Assembly (NCBI GenBank): GCA_040880405.1
Contig: JBBDIM010000035.1
Coordinates: 1 to 45,501, forward strand
From: JBBDIM01 sp040880405
Lineage (GTDB): Bacteria > Planctomycetota > Planctomycetia > Pirellulales > Pirellulaceae
Direction of reading: 5' to 3'
Length of the DNA: 45,501 nt
Part shown: positions 24,985 through 33,327 of the stretch, piece after piece
How positions within the stretch are numbered: the stretch's first letter is position 1
Layout of the letters: the number at the start of each line of letters is the position of its first letter
The notes under the pieces: model-generated
Seen by the model: the letters and a program-made list of their open reading frames with translations, nothing else
Told to the model about the DNA's origin: nothing
Databases searched by the model: none
Program-made: the position numbers and the translations under genes

Positions 24985-26469
24985 TTACTCCTGATTCCCG
25001 ATCTGGTGAGCCTTGAGATATCCCAGCGGATCGCGGCCATCGAACGTCACGCCATCGATGAACTCGTCGGTGGCTGCGCGATAGCCGTCCAACTCCGGTG
25101 AGGGAATATCCTTCGGCTCCAGGACACCCTCATCCAGTAGCAACTCGGCCGCCTGACGATAGATCTCGGGACGATAAACTTTGCGAGCCGTCTCGTCGTA
25201 CCACTGGGCAGGCTTGGACTCGGTAATCTGTCCCCAACGTCGCATCTGGGTCAGAAACCAGACACCGTCGCTGTACCAGGGATAATTGCAGTGATGTTTG
25301 AAAAAGACGTTGAACTCCGGCATTTCGCGGCGATCGGTCGATTGGAAATAGAAGTGCCCGGTCATCGAGTTTTTGATTACCTCATAGTCCGCTCCCACAT
25401 AGTTCGACTTGGCAAGGATTCGGCATGCCTGTTCGCGATTGACTAGCTTGCCCTCGGCGTCGGTCTCGTCCAACCATTTGCAAGCCTTGATAATCGCCTT
25501 GAGTAGGGCCACATGGGTGTGGGGATGCTGGTCGTGCCAGTCCTTGGTCACGCCGAACACCTTTTCTGGATTGTTGCGCCAGATGTCGTAGTTGGTGGAG
25601 ACAGGAACCCCGATCCCCTTGGCGACCGCCTGCTGGTTCCATGGTTCGCCGACGCAGTACCCTTGCAGGTTGCCCGCTTCCAGGACGGTCGGCATCATCG
25701 GCGGCGGCGTGACGGAGAGCAGCACCTGAGCGCTCGTTTCACCGACCGTATCGCTCTCGGTATACAGCCCAGGATGAATCCCAGCGGCGGCCAGCCAGTA
25801 GCGGAGCTCGTAGTTGTGCGTGGAAACCGGGAACACCATGCCCATCCGCAAGGGGGAGCCGGTCGCCTGATATCGCTCGACAATCGGACGGAGGGCATCT
25901 GCGGTGATGGGATGCGGAGGTGTGGGCGTGTTGAGCTTTGGGTCGTTCTCTTGCATCTCGCGCCAGATGCGGTTGGAGACTGTGATCGCGTTGCCGTTGA
26001 GGTTGAGTGTTAGGGCGGTGATCACCTCCGCTTTGGTCCCAATCCCGATGGTCGCGGCGATCGGTTGCCCTGAAAGCATGTGGGCCCCGTCAAGCTCTCC
26101 GTTGATCACGCGGTCCAGCAAGGTTTTCCAGTTGGGCTGGGCCTCGACATCGACCTCCAGCCCCTCGGCGCGGAAGTAGCCAAGTTCCTTGGCGAGGACC
26201 AGCGGGGCACAATCGGTCAGCTTGATGAAGCCGAGCTTGACGCGCGACTTTTCTGGCGCGAGTCCCTGTCTCCCCAAACTCCCGTCGAACAGCCCTGCGG
26301 GAGCGGTCGCCTGAAGCGATTCCAGTTCCGCGGTGAGCGACTTCAGATCGAGTCGCGAAAGCGACGGACCATTGGCAGATTCCGGAGCGCAACCCCCGAT
26401 CACAAGCATGGTCAGAAACATTACCAGCGGCAGGCGGCTTCGCGGGCAGTTTGAGCGAGGTTGATCCAT
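24985..26469 (-). CDS. nrtA: NrtA-like nitrate-binding lipoprotein
   Basis: A 494-residue solute-binding protein from ATG 26469; the frame continues to 26586, but the lipoprotein signal fits the later start (MDQPRSN, hydrophobic core, then VIGGC). After a linker, the NrtA/CmpA/SsuA domain begins with RVKLGFIKLTDCAPLVLAKE, LGYFRAEGLEVDVEAQPNWK and GELDGAHMLSGQPIAATIG, then YCVGEPWNQQAVAKG, all characteristic of nitrate- and bicarbonate-binding members. Context selects nitrate. It is first in the operon and lies 12 bp upstream of nrtB. The C-terminal WYSDGVWFLTQMRRWGQI segment also matches the NrtA family. Confidence 0.88.
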   Translation of the reverse strand: MDQPRSNCPRSRLPLVMFLTMLVIGGCAPESANGPSLSRLDLKSLTAELESLQATAPAGLFDGSLGRQGLAPEKSRVKLGFIKLTDCAPLVLAKELGYFRAEGLEVDVEAQPNWKTLLDRVINGELDGAHMLSGQPIAATIGIGTKAEVITALTLNLNGNAITVSNRIWREMQENDPKLNTPTPPHPITADALRPIVERYQATGSPLRMGMVFPVSTHNYELRYWLAAAGIHPGLYTESDTVGETSAQVLLSVTPPPMMPTVLEAGNLQGYCVGEPWNQQAVAKGIGVPVSTNYDIWRNNPEKVFGVTKDWHDQHPHTHVALLKAIIKACKWLDETDAEGKLVNREQACRILAKSNYVGADYEVIKNSMTGHFYFQSTDRREMPEFNVFFKHHCNYPWYSDGVWFLTQMRRWGQITESKPAQWYDETARKVYRPEIYRQAAELLLDEGVLEPKDIPSPELDGYRAATDEFIDGVTFDGRDPLGYLKAHQIGNQE

Positions 26470-26926
26470 TGGGCACGGCATCCGTCTGCATGAAGAACGA
26501 TCAGGACAGGTTGTCGGTGTGCGTCTCGCTACTCGATTGAGCACACGAGTTGACCACCTCCAACGACCGGAATCCTTGAGACGCAATCGCCGTGCCGTTA
26601 GCTTCGTTATTCCCGTAACACCCTACCAGCTAAGCGGTAAGGACACTGGCCGCAACTTTCACCGCACGTCTGGTTCATTGAAAGGGTGCAAATTCGTGAG
26701 GCATCCCAGGCAGTCTCACCGGGCAGATCTTCCGCGCGAATGCCAATCCAGAGATCACTTGTTGGACCCTAATGGTTATTCCGTGCTCAGGGTGCGGGGC
26801 AACTTGAGTCTTAGTCCGCATTTCGGCAATTTCGGTGGATCGTTATTCAAGATATCGCCGAAGTCACCAAAGCGACTGCATGATAGCGGTGCAAATGGAG
26901 TTTCCCGTTCGGTGAAGGATACCGTG
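26470..26926. promoter_or_regulatory. Divergent nrt/porin intergenic region
   Basis: About 457 bp between nrtA (minus) and the porin gene (plus). By position it must contain promoters for both and any nitrogen-control site. I see no convincing sigma-54 element, NtcA-type site or ANTAR-style leader hairpin, and no gene. The plus-strand frame is open from 26519, but translation there lacks a family pattern. Confidence 0.4.
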
Positions 26927-28492
26927 ATGAAGATCGTTAAAACGTTTCGTCTATCGAGTGCGGCGCTGCTCGTGGGGTGCGCTGTCTCACTCATCACTGG
27001 AACTCTTTTGGCAGATCCCCAAGCTTTACCGGACATTCCGGATCTTCCGGCTGAGGAAACCGTATGGTTTGAGCAGGAGACCGCTCCTCCAGCGGATGAT
27101 TTGACGGTTCCGGAGGTTCCTCGTTTTGAAGAACCGCACCCTCGAGTCGCCCAACCGAAGTACTTTACCGCACCGAAAGTCGCGCCGCCTAAGCCGAAGG
27201 GCAGTCCCTACAAGGGAGTGTACTACGATAACGACTTCTCCTACCTGCTCGACCCCGCCTACGACGACTGGCACCTGGGCGAAAACTTCAAGCGGCTCCC
27301 GGCGGGCAACTGCGGAGTGCTCGACTTTGGTGGCGAGTACCGAATGCGGCAGCACCATGAGTCAGGGATGCGGAATGGGTACACCGGCCTGAACGACGAT
27401 TTCCTGCTGCATCGGCTGCGGCTTTACGCCAACTATCAGGTGAACGACAACCTCCGCTTCTACGGCGAGATGCGACACGCGGTGAGTGAATTCGAGCGGC
27501 GGACTCCTCGCCCGGTCGAAGAGGACTACTGGGACGCGCTCAACTTGTTCGTCGATGTCCGCCTGGCGGAACTAGCGAGTGGGGAATTATGGGGCCGTTA
27601 CGGTCGCCAAGAACTGTTGTACGGTAGCCAACGGGCCGTTTCGCCATTGGACTGGTCCAACACGCGGCGGAACTTTGAAGGGGGAAAGCTGTTTTACAAG
27701 GGGGAACGCCTCGATATCGACGCTTTCATCACGCGGCCGATGAACGGGACGACTGATCGGTTCGACTCACCCAACCAAAATCAGGCTTTTTACGGGATTT
27801 ACTCCACCCTCCGCGATACGCCGATCGGTACCGTGGAAGGTTATTGGCTGGGATACGAAGACGACATCCAACAGTTCCAATACCAGACGCTCGGCTCTCG
27901 CGTGTTTGGTGACGCCGGCTGGCTGAGCTATGAACTGGAAGGTGCGTATCAACTGGGCGACTTTCAAGACAACGACCACAGCGCCGGGGCCTACTCGATC
28001 GGTGTGGGTCATGACTTCGATAACCTTCTTTGGAAACCCTCGCTCTGGGCCTATTATGATTGGTCCTCCGGCGACGATGTCCAAGGCAATGGCTACCATC
28101 ACCTGTTCCCCTTGGGGCACCGCTACTGGGGCTGGATGGATTTGTTTGGCCGGCGGAACCTGGAAGATTTCAGCGTGATGCTGACCATGAAACCGAGCGA
28201 AAAGTGGACCCTCACCGCCTGGCACCATGTCTTCCATCGCCAGTCGGGTGACGACGTGCCTTATGACCTGGTCATGCGTCCCTTCCCGGGAGTAACCGCC
28301 GCAGGATCGCAATACCTGGGACAGGAGCTCGACCTAATGGCCCGTTACCAGATTAGCCCCAGAAGCGACATCCTGTTCGGCTACTCGCACTTCTTCTCTG
28401 GGACCTACTTCAGCGACCAGAACGCGATCAATCCGGATGTATTTGCCGGGGACGCCGACTTCTTTTACACCCAGTTCACCGTGAACTTTTAG
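26927..28492 (+). CDS. Outer-membrane porin-like beta-barrel (alginate-export type)
   Basis: A 521-residue exported protein. The signal peptide (MKIVKTFRLSSAALLVGCAV to about LLADP) is followed by a Pro-rich periplasmic stretch (about 30-95) and a beta-barrel with alternating hydrophobic strands, such as LDFGGEYRMRQHHE, LHRLRLYANYQVNDNLRFYGEMR and WGRYGRQELLYGSQRAVSP. This pattern resembles the alginate-export (AlgE-like) domain. It ends in Phe (FTVNF), the usual barrel end. GAAGGA precedes the ATG. Because the gene is divergent from the nitrate operon, it may provide outer-membrane passage for nitrate; this is inference, not shown by motif. Confidence 0.75.
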   Translation: MKIVKTFRLSSAALLVGCAVSLITGTLLADPQALPDIPDLPAEETVWFEQETAPPADDLTVPEVPRFEEPHPRVAQPKYFTAPKVAPPKPKGSPYKGVYYDNDFSYLLDPAYDDWHLGENFKRLPAGNCGVLDFGGEYRMRQHHESGMRNGYTGLNDDFLLHRLRLYANYQVNDNLRFYGEMRHAVSEFERRTPRPVEEDYWDALNLFVDVRLAELASGELWGRYGRQELLYGSQRAVSPLDWSNTRRNFEGGKLFYKGERLDIDAFITRPMNGTTDRFDSPNQNQAFYGIYSTLRDTPIGTVEGYWLGYEDDIQQFQYQTLGSRVFGDAGWLSYELEGAYQLGDFQDNDHSAGAYSIGVGHDFDNLLWKPSLWAYYDWSSGDDVQGNGYHHLFPLGHRYWGWMDLFGRRNLEDFSVMLTMKPSEKWTLTAWHHVFHRQSGDDVPYDLVMRPFPGVTAAGSQYLGQELDLMARYQISPRSDILFGYSHFFSGTYFSDQNAINPDVFAGDADFFYTQFTVNF

Positions 28493-28507
28493 GAATCAAC
28501 AGTGGCC

Positions 28508-28592
28508 GTGCAAAAGGGGTCAGGACTCTTTTTAGCAACCCGTTAACAATTGGTACACGCGCACCTAAAAAGAGTCCTGCCCCCTTTTGCAC
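28508..28592. repeat. Inverted-repeat element, copy B
   Basis: Two 28-base arms (28508-28535 and 28565-28592), complementary except for one position, flank a 29-base loop. It shares with copy A (22344) the arm core GGGGTCAGGACTCTTTTT, the flanking GTGGCC on the left and CACTC on the right, and scattered loop positions (GCAA, TT, CAA, CACG). It lies between the convergent porin and folA genes, where it could act as a bidirectional terminator. Confidence 0.8.
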
Positions 28593-28615
28593 TCGCGGAA
28601 GGTGGCGATGTCCAG

Positions 28616-29116
28616 TTAAACCCGTCGCCAGATTTCGTAGGTCGTGGGATAGTCGTTCTTCGAGTCGGATGAAACCGCCTCTTGGTGGACCTGGTGCCAC
28701 GCGCTCCAATCTACTTCCGGAAACCAGGTATCGCCATCGCGGATCTCGGTCTGGACCCGGGTGAGATAGATTGTGTTCGCCAGCGGTAACGCGATCTCGT
28801 AGACCCGCCCGCCACCGATCACGAACAACTCCTGGGTGCCGGGATGTGCCGATGATGCGGCGACTGTTGCTTGTTCCAAGTCGGCCACGACGATCGCTCC
28901 CTCCACTCGATAACCGGCTTGCCTTGACAGGATGATCGTCGTCCGCCCGGGGAGGAGCCGACCGATCGACTCATAGGTTTTCCGCCCCATGACGATGGCG
29001 TGCCCCATCGTCAATTGCTTGAAACGCTTCAGGTCGGAAGAGAGCCGCCATGGCATATCGCCGTCGCGGCCAATCACCCGGTTTTCCGACATCGCGACTA
29101 CCAACGACACCTTCAT
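28616..29116 (-). CDS. folA: Dihydrofolate reductase
   Basis: A 166-residue enzyme that regenerates tetrahydrofolate using NADPH. It begins MKVSLVVAMSENRVIGRDGDMPW, split as the usual strand A and the Met20 loop, with Asp in the substrate position (SSDLKRFKQLTMG). GRKTYESIGRLLPGRTTIIL and FVIGGGRVYEIALP are the NADPH-binding and GG motifs; DYPTTYEIWRR is the usual C-terminal strand. ATG 29116 overlaps the thyA stop as ATGA, so the two enzymes of the thymidylate cycle are translationally coupled. Length is normal for FolA. Confidence 0.95.
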   Translation of the reverse strand: MKVSLVVAMSENRVIGRDGDMPWRLSSDLKRFKQLTMGHAIVMGRKTYESIGRLLPGRTTIILSRQAGYRVEGAIVVADLEQATVAASSAHPGTQELFVIGGGRVYEIALPLANTIYLTRVQTEIRDGDTWFPEVDWSAWHQVHQEAVSSDSKNDYPTTYEIWRRV

Positions 29117-29907
29117 ACCGCCACCGGGGCCTTGATGTGCGGGTGAGGATCGTAATCGCACAGTTCAAAATCCTCGAACCGGAAGGCGAACAGGTCGGTT
29201 ACCTCCGGATTGATCTGCATCGTGGGCAACGGTTTGGGCTCGCGGCTCAACTGTAACCGGGCCTGTTCCAAGTGGTTGGTATAGAGATGGGCGTCGCCGA
29301 AGGTGTGGATGAACTCACCTGGCTCCAGGCCGGTAACTTGGGCCATCATCATGGTCAGCAGGGCATACGAGGCAATGTTGAAGGGGACGCCCAAAAACAC
29401 GTCGGCACTTCGCTGATACAACTGGCAGGAGAGCTTCCCCTGGGCCACGTAAAACTGAAACAGCAAGTGACAAGGGGGCAGCGCCATGTGCGGGACATCG
29501 GCCACGTTCCAGGCCGAGACAATGAGCCGCCGGGAATCGGGATTCTCGCGGATTTGCCGAACCACCTCGCTGATCTGGTCGATCTTGCCACCGCCTGGCG
29601 TGGGCCAACTTCGCCACTGATGACCATACACCGGGCCCAGGTTTCCCTGTTCATCAGCCCACTCGTCCCAAATGCGAACCTGGTTCTCACGGAGGTACTC
29701 AATGTTGGTATCTCCCTGCAAAAACCAGAGTAGTTCGTGAATGATCGACCGCAGATGCAGTTTTTTGGTGGTAACCGCGGGAAATCCTGCGCTGAGATCG
29801 AACCGCATTTGATGGCCAAAGATACTCAGCGTTCCGGTCCCGGTGCGGTCGTGCTTTTCGCAACCGTGGTCGAGAATTGTCTGCATCAAATCAAGATATT
29901 GCCGCAT
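29113..29907 (-). CDS. thyA: Thymidylate synthase
   Basis: A 264-residue enzyme converting dUMP to dTMP with methylene-tetrahydrofolate. Conserved elements include DRTGTGTLSIFGHQMRFDL, IIHELLWFLQGDTNI, the catalytic Cys in MALPPCHLLFQFYV, the Arg-rich SRRLIVSAWN, and LYQRSADVFLGVPFNIASYA with the dUMP-binding Arg and Asn. Length equals that of E. coli ThyA. The product dihydrofolate is recycled by FolA encoded immediately downstream. Confidence 0.97.
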   Translation of the reverse strand: MRQYLDLMQTILDHGCEKHDRTGTGTLSIFGHQMRFDLSAGFPAVTTKKLHLRSIIHELLWFLQGDTNIEYLRENQVRIWDEWADEQGNLGPVYGHQWRSWPTPGGGKIDQISEVVRQIRENPDSRRLIVSAWNVADVPHMALPPCHLLFQFYVAQGKLSCQLYQRSADVFLGVPFNIASYALLTMMMAQVTGLEPGEFIHTFGDAHLYTNHLEQARLQLSREPKPLPTMQINPEVTDLFAFRFEDFELCDYDPHPHIKAPVAV

Positions 29908-29975
29908 GGTGCGTTTACGATCGGAGGAAGTGAAGCGAAGGAAATCGGGACCGTCTCAGGATACCAAATAATTCC

Positions 29976-30080
29976 CGTGGTCGATACGCGATCGCGGCCG
30001 GACTCGGCCCGGCGATCGAGCTACTCAAGCAGTTCCACTTCGAGCCATCTGACATCGACTATCTGGCAACCCTCTCCGGA
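29976..30080 (+). pseudogene. pncB: Fragment of nicotinate phosphoribosyltransferase
   Basis: About 35 codons in one frame read as GRYAIAAGLGPAIELLKQF followed by HFEPSDIDYLATLSG. This matches the N-terminal region of nicotinate phosphoribosyltransferase, where a Gly-Tyr-x-Ile-x-x-Gly-Leu segment precedes an x-F-x-F-x-x-x-D-I-x-Y-L segment. There is no start codon or continuation on either side, so it is a remnant. It lies between thyA and the cassette at 30099. The identification is from memory of the family and needs a search. Confidence 0.6.
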
Positions 30081-30098
30081 CCTTTGCAAGTCGCTAGA

Positions 30099-32090
30099 CT
30101 AACCCACTTCCCGCCCTTGAGCCCAGCTTTTGGTGGCGAGGCTAATCACTTCTTGGATCTCTTCTGCCGGGATGGAGATTTGCTCCGGGACTTCGCGGGG
30201 GTCGTAGTGGAAGATGTAGAGCCGGGAAGTGAAGGCGGGGAAGGGGAGGGAGGACTCGCCGTAGCGTTCCCCTTGTCCAGCGGTGGAGACCTGGATGCCG
30301 TCTCCCCAGTCTTGGCCGCTGTCGTTATTGGGATTGAAAAAATAGATCCGCATGACCCCTTCCGGGTCGAGCCCCACGCGCTGGATCGAGATGGCGTGCC
30401 AACCCAAAAATCGCAAGGCGCTATCGGTGATTGCGATCCCAGCCGGCTGCGGATGGATGACCGGGTTGTTGCCGTTGTACAGCGGATGGTAGCAACCATA
30501 GAACAATTCCAGGAAGTTCGAATAGTCTCTGAGCTTGCCGGTTGGGACGTCCACCGCGATCGCAAACTCGTGACCCACCCACCAGCCATGAAATTCCGGG
30601 TTGATCCAGCGGTGCGGGTCTTCCGCGCGGCCGACACAAAGTCGGCCCATCTCATGATAGATGGCGTCTAAATGAGGGACCATCACGGCCGAGACAGGGT
30701 CGACATCGGATAGCGGCGCAGGCCCCGCGGGTAACTGGATGGAGTGAATTGCTTGCCCTTCAAAGTGCATCACGATATCGTTATCTCGCGCCGCCCAGGC
30801 CACGGTTTGCAGCAGGTAATCGGGATCGTTGCAGGCCCACATCGACATCGCGCGGGCCGATTGGCAGGTCGGATTGTTGCCTTGTCCAATTCCCAGTGGC
30901 TGCCCTAGGATGTTGACGATCCCGGCGAGCAGCTTCACCCGCGGCGCGGGATGTGCCCCGGAATCGCCTCCCAAACGCGCAATCGCGGCGGGGCACAAAG
31001 GCAAATTAATCTGCCGCCACAGGGCGGGTGCGATTGGTGGCATGTAGAGGATACCTCGTTCCAGCATCCCCGCCAAACCGTACACGGCCTGGGGCGTTTC
31101 AGGCCAGACCGCCTCGTCGATCAATCGATGGACCAAGGTGCTGTAGCAGACCAGGCCGTCGTAGCCGGTGTTGCTGAGCCCCAGGGCCTCGGAAATCAGT
31201 TCGTCGTGCCGCCCGCGGATAAATCTCAGGAACACCGGATGATAGGGCGAAACCAAGCCAGTATCGTGCATCGCTCTACCGAACCCTAACGCTTCGTTCC
31301 GCAGCGATTGCGCGTCCATCTTCTCCAAGCGTTTCAGATAGACCTCGAAACCGGGGTCTTCCTGGCAACCGCGAGTCGGCCCGTAGAGGGCGCTGATCAG
31401 GCGATCCGCACCGCGAGACGATCCAATCGAACCATCCGTATCGTCCGACAAACAGATCGCGACCTGAGTCGCCATCTCTTTGACATGATCAACCTGAACC
31501 GGTCGCTGCGAGAGGATGCGCCAAATCTCATGGATCAACTGTTCGATAATATTGCCGAAGCCGATTTGACCAACCACGAACTGATAGTGCCGAGAGACCA
31601 GCTCAGCCAGATTTCCGAGGTGCAGACGTTCCGCCTCGTTGAGTTGCCCAAAAATCAATTGCAGATTCAGGGCCAAAATCTGCGTCAATAGGTGGGCCGC
31701 TTGCTCGCTAGACAAATGGGTGTGGCTCAGTTCACCTTGCGCCACCGCCGCCAAGCGAAGTTCGCTGAGACACTCCAGAAGGATCGTTTGGGGATTGCCG
31801 ATCCGCACCGTGTTGGCGGCGATGCTGGGTTGCAGACGTTCGGGACGTTCCCAGTCGCTGCCTGCGAAAATTCCGGCTTGCTCCAGGTCTCCGATCCGCG
31901 CATAGACCAACTCGACGCCCCCCGGCAACAGCATCACGCGGCGGATCAATTCGAGGACCCGGCCGACGTGTGTTGCTTTGGCGAACGCCCGACTTTCGGC
32001 CAGGCGAGCTTGGGCGTTATCGAGTTGCGGGGCGAGATGCTGAAGTCGCGCGCCCGCGTCCTCAAGGGAGATCTTGATCTTATCCGTCAT
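30099..32090 (-). CDS. Large unrecognised protein with possible Cys/His/Asn triad
   Basis: A 663-residue protein I cannot assign. The first 370 residues are mostly helical, without signal peptide or membrane segment. The C-terminal part has GIGQGNNPTCQSARAMSMW, then FLGWHAISIQ, then RIYFFNPNNDSGQDWGDG. The order Cys409, His565, Asn586, with Cys starting a helix, His in a strand and Asn in an NPN motif, is that of papain-like and transglutaminase-like enzymes. A second conserved-looking segment is FHGWWVGHEFAIAVD. I infer a cytoplasmic cysteine hydrolase or acyltransferase. Its start follows the ATP-grasp stop by 10 bp, with GGAG between, so the two are translated from one mRNA and probably act in one pathway. 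Confidence 0.6.
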   Translation of the reverse strand: MTDKIKISLEDAGARLQHLAPQLDNAQARLAESRAFAKATHVGRVLELIRRVMLLPGGVELVYARIGDLEQAGIFAGSDWERPERLQPSIAANTVRIGNPQTILLECLSELRLAAVAQGELSHTHLSSEQAAHLLTQILALNLQLIFGQLNEAERLHLGNLAELVSRHYQFVVGQIGFGNIIEQLIHEIWRILSQRPVQVDHVKEMATQVAICLSDDTDGSIGSSRGADRLISALYGPTRGCQEDPGFEVYLKRLEKMDAQSLRNEALGFGRAMHDTGLVSPYHPVFLRFIRGRHDELISEALGLSNTGYDGLVCYSTLVHRLIDEAVWPETPQAVYGLAGMLERGILYMPPIAPALWRQINLPLCPAAIARLGGDSGAHPAPRVKLLAGIVNILGQPLGIGQGNNPTCQSARAMSMWACNDPDYLLQTVAWAARDNDIVMHFEGQAIHSIQLPAGPAPLSDVDPVSAVMVPHLDAIYHEMGRLCVGRAEDPHRWINPEFHGWWVGHEFAIAVDVPTGKLRDYSNFLELFYGCYHPLYNGNNPVIHPQPAGIAITDSALRFLGWHAISIQRVGLDPEGVMRIYFFNPNNDSGQDWGDGIQVSTAGQGERYGESSLPFPAFTSRLYIFHYDPREVPEQISIPAEEIQEVISLATKSWAQGREVG

Positions 32091-32100
32091 ATCCGCTCCA

Positions 32101-33327
32101 TCAGACGTAGAAATCGAGTTCTTCCTGATGTTTTAGCAGATCTCGCAACTGGTGCGCGTCGTCACCAAAGAAATAGATCAATCCCCAATGGGTGCCAAAG
32201 GCGACGCGCTTGGTCACTTTCTGTTCCTGAGGCGGATTCAGCTCGTGAAATTCAAAGTAGGGATGATCCTCCGTTTCGTCAGGAACCCGCAAGTCGGTCA
32301 CCACGCGTCTACGGGGATAGACGCCAAAACAGCCCGCGTGCCCCTTCGCATCAACCACCGGTTGTGGGAAGAAGGACCGTAGTTCCTCTTCCGTCGTCTT
32401 TGGATCGAAAGCCAGCACCAACCCCTGATACGCGTTGAATCCATAAGCGCGTTCCAATAGTTCGAACACGTTGAACCCAGGGGGCCGGTAAGCGACCTCT
32501 CCGAAATACATCACACCATCGTTGGTGACAAAATACTCCGGATGAATGAATCCGAACTCGATATCAAACGCCTTAATCAGCTTCTCGATTTCCTGCGTAA
32601 TCTGGGCGCGGTAGCTCTCCAGTTCCGGCGTCGCGGGGACGAACACCGAGTACCCCAGCGTCACATATTCCGAGATGTTTAGAAACTGGATCTTCCCGTT
32701 ATGAATCCACGCCTCGACCGCGAACTCCCAGCCATCCAAGTGGCTTTCCAGCAGAGCCGGAAACTCATGGTCCGGGATATTGTCGACATCGTCCGGCGTG
32801 CGAACCACGCGATGCCCCAGGCAACCTGCTTTGTCGAATGCCTTCATGTGGATTGGATCGTTCGGATCGCCATCGAGTTTAAGGAGCGTTTGATTGACGC
32901 GTTTGAGAAAACGGATCACGTCCCCCTTGTCGTGGGCTTCTTCAAAGATGCCGACACGAATACCGCCCAACTGGGCGCGACGTTTCATCAGCGCCTTGTC
33001 GCGGAAGAGCATCGCCTGGCCAAATAGTCGCGGCTGATCGAGCAATACCGAGTTGATCGCACCGGCCCATTCAACGGTCTCTTCGTAGAGCGGAATCGCC
33101 ACATCGACGCCCCGCTCCTGAAGAATTTGGGCGATCTCAAACGATCGGTCGTTAAGTCGCTCGAAATTCCATTTGATGTACGGAATATCGTGCTCTTCGG
33201 CGTATTGCTCGGCCCATTCCGGAGCGACGATCACATATCGTCGGTCGAATCGGTCGATCGCATCGATTGCCTTGAGACTCCAGCCTAAGATCGCCACGTA
33301 TCCCTTGTCCGGGTTCTTTTCGGTCAT
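32101..33327 (-). CDS. ATP-grasp family ligase-like protein
   Basis: A 408-residue protein. The N-terminal domain (about 1-110) is a Rossmann-like preATP-grasp region (VAILGWSLKAIDAIDR, VDVAIPLYEETVEWAG). The ATP-grasp fold follows: TLLKLDGDPNDPIHMKAFDKAG, PALLESHLDGWEFAVEAWI with Glu194, and FGFIHPEYFVTNDGVMYFGE with Glu264 and Glu277. The Mg-binding end is EVAYRPPGFN (Arg281, PPG), a variant of the usual E-x-N-x-R-x-x-G. Such enzymes join a carboxylate to an amine or thiol through an acyl phosphate; the substrates cannot be read from sequence. AAGGAG lies just before ATG 33327. It is the first long gene of a two-gene operon with the Cys/His/Asn protein. Confidence 0.75.
   Translation of the reverse strand: MTEKNPDKGYVAILGWSLKAIDAIDRFDRRYVIVAPEWAEQYAEEHDIPYIKWNFERLNDRSFEIAQILQERGVDVAIPLYEETVEWAGAINSVLLDQPRLFGQAMLFRDKALMKRRAQLGGIRVGIFEEAHDKGDVIRFLKRVNQTLLKLDGDPNDPIHMKAFDKAGCLGHRVVRTPDDVDNIPDHEFPALLESHLDGWEFAVEAWIHNGKIQFLNISEYVTLGYSVFVPATPELESYRAQITQEIEKLIKAFDIEFGFIHPEYFVTNDGVMYFGEVAYRPPGFNVFELLERAYGFNAYQGLVLAFDPKTTEEELRSFFPQPVVDAKGHAGCFGVYPRRRVVTDLRVPDETEDHPYFEFHELNPPQEQKVTKRVAFGTHWGLIYFFGDDAHQLRDLLKHQEELDFYV

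Noticed and set aside
26519..26926. Upstream extension of the porin frame
   Set aside because: The extension lacks a signal peptide, whereas MKIVKTFRLSS at 26927 is a proper signal with GAAGGA before it.
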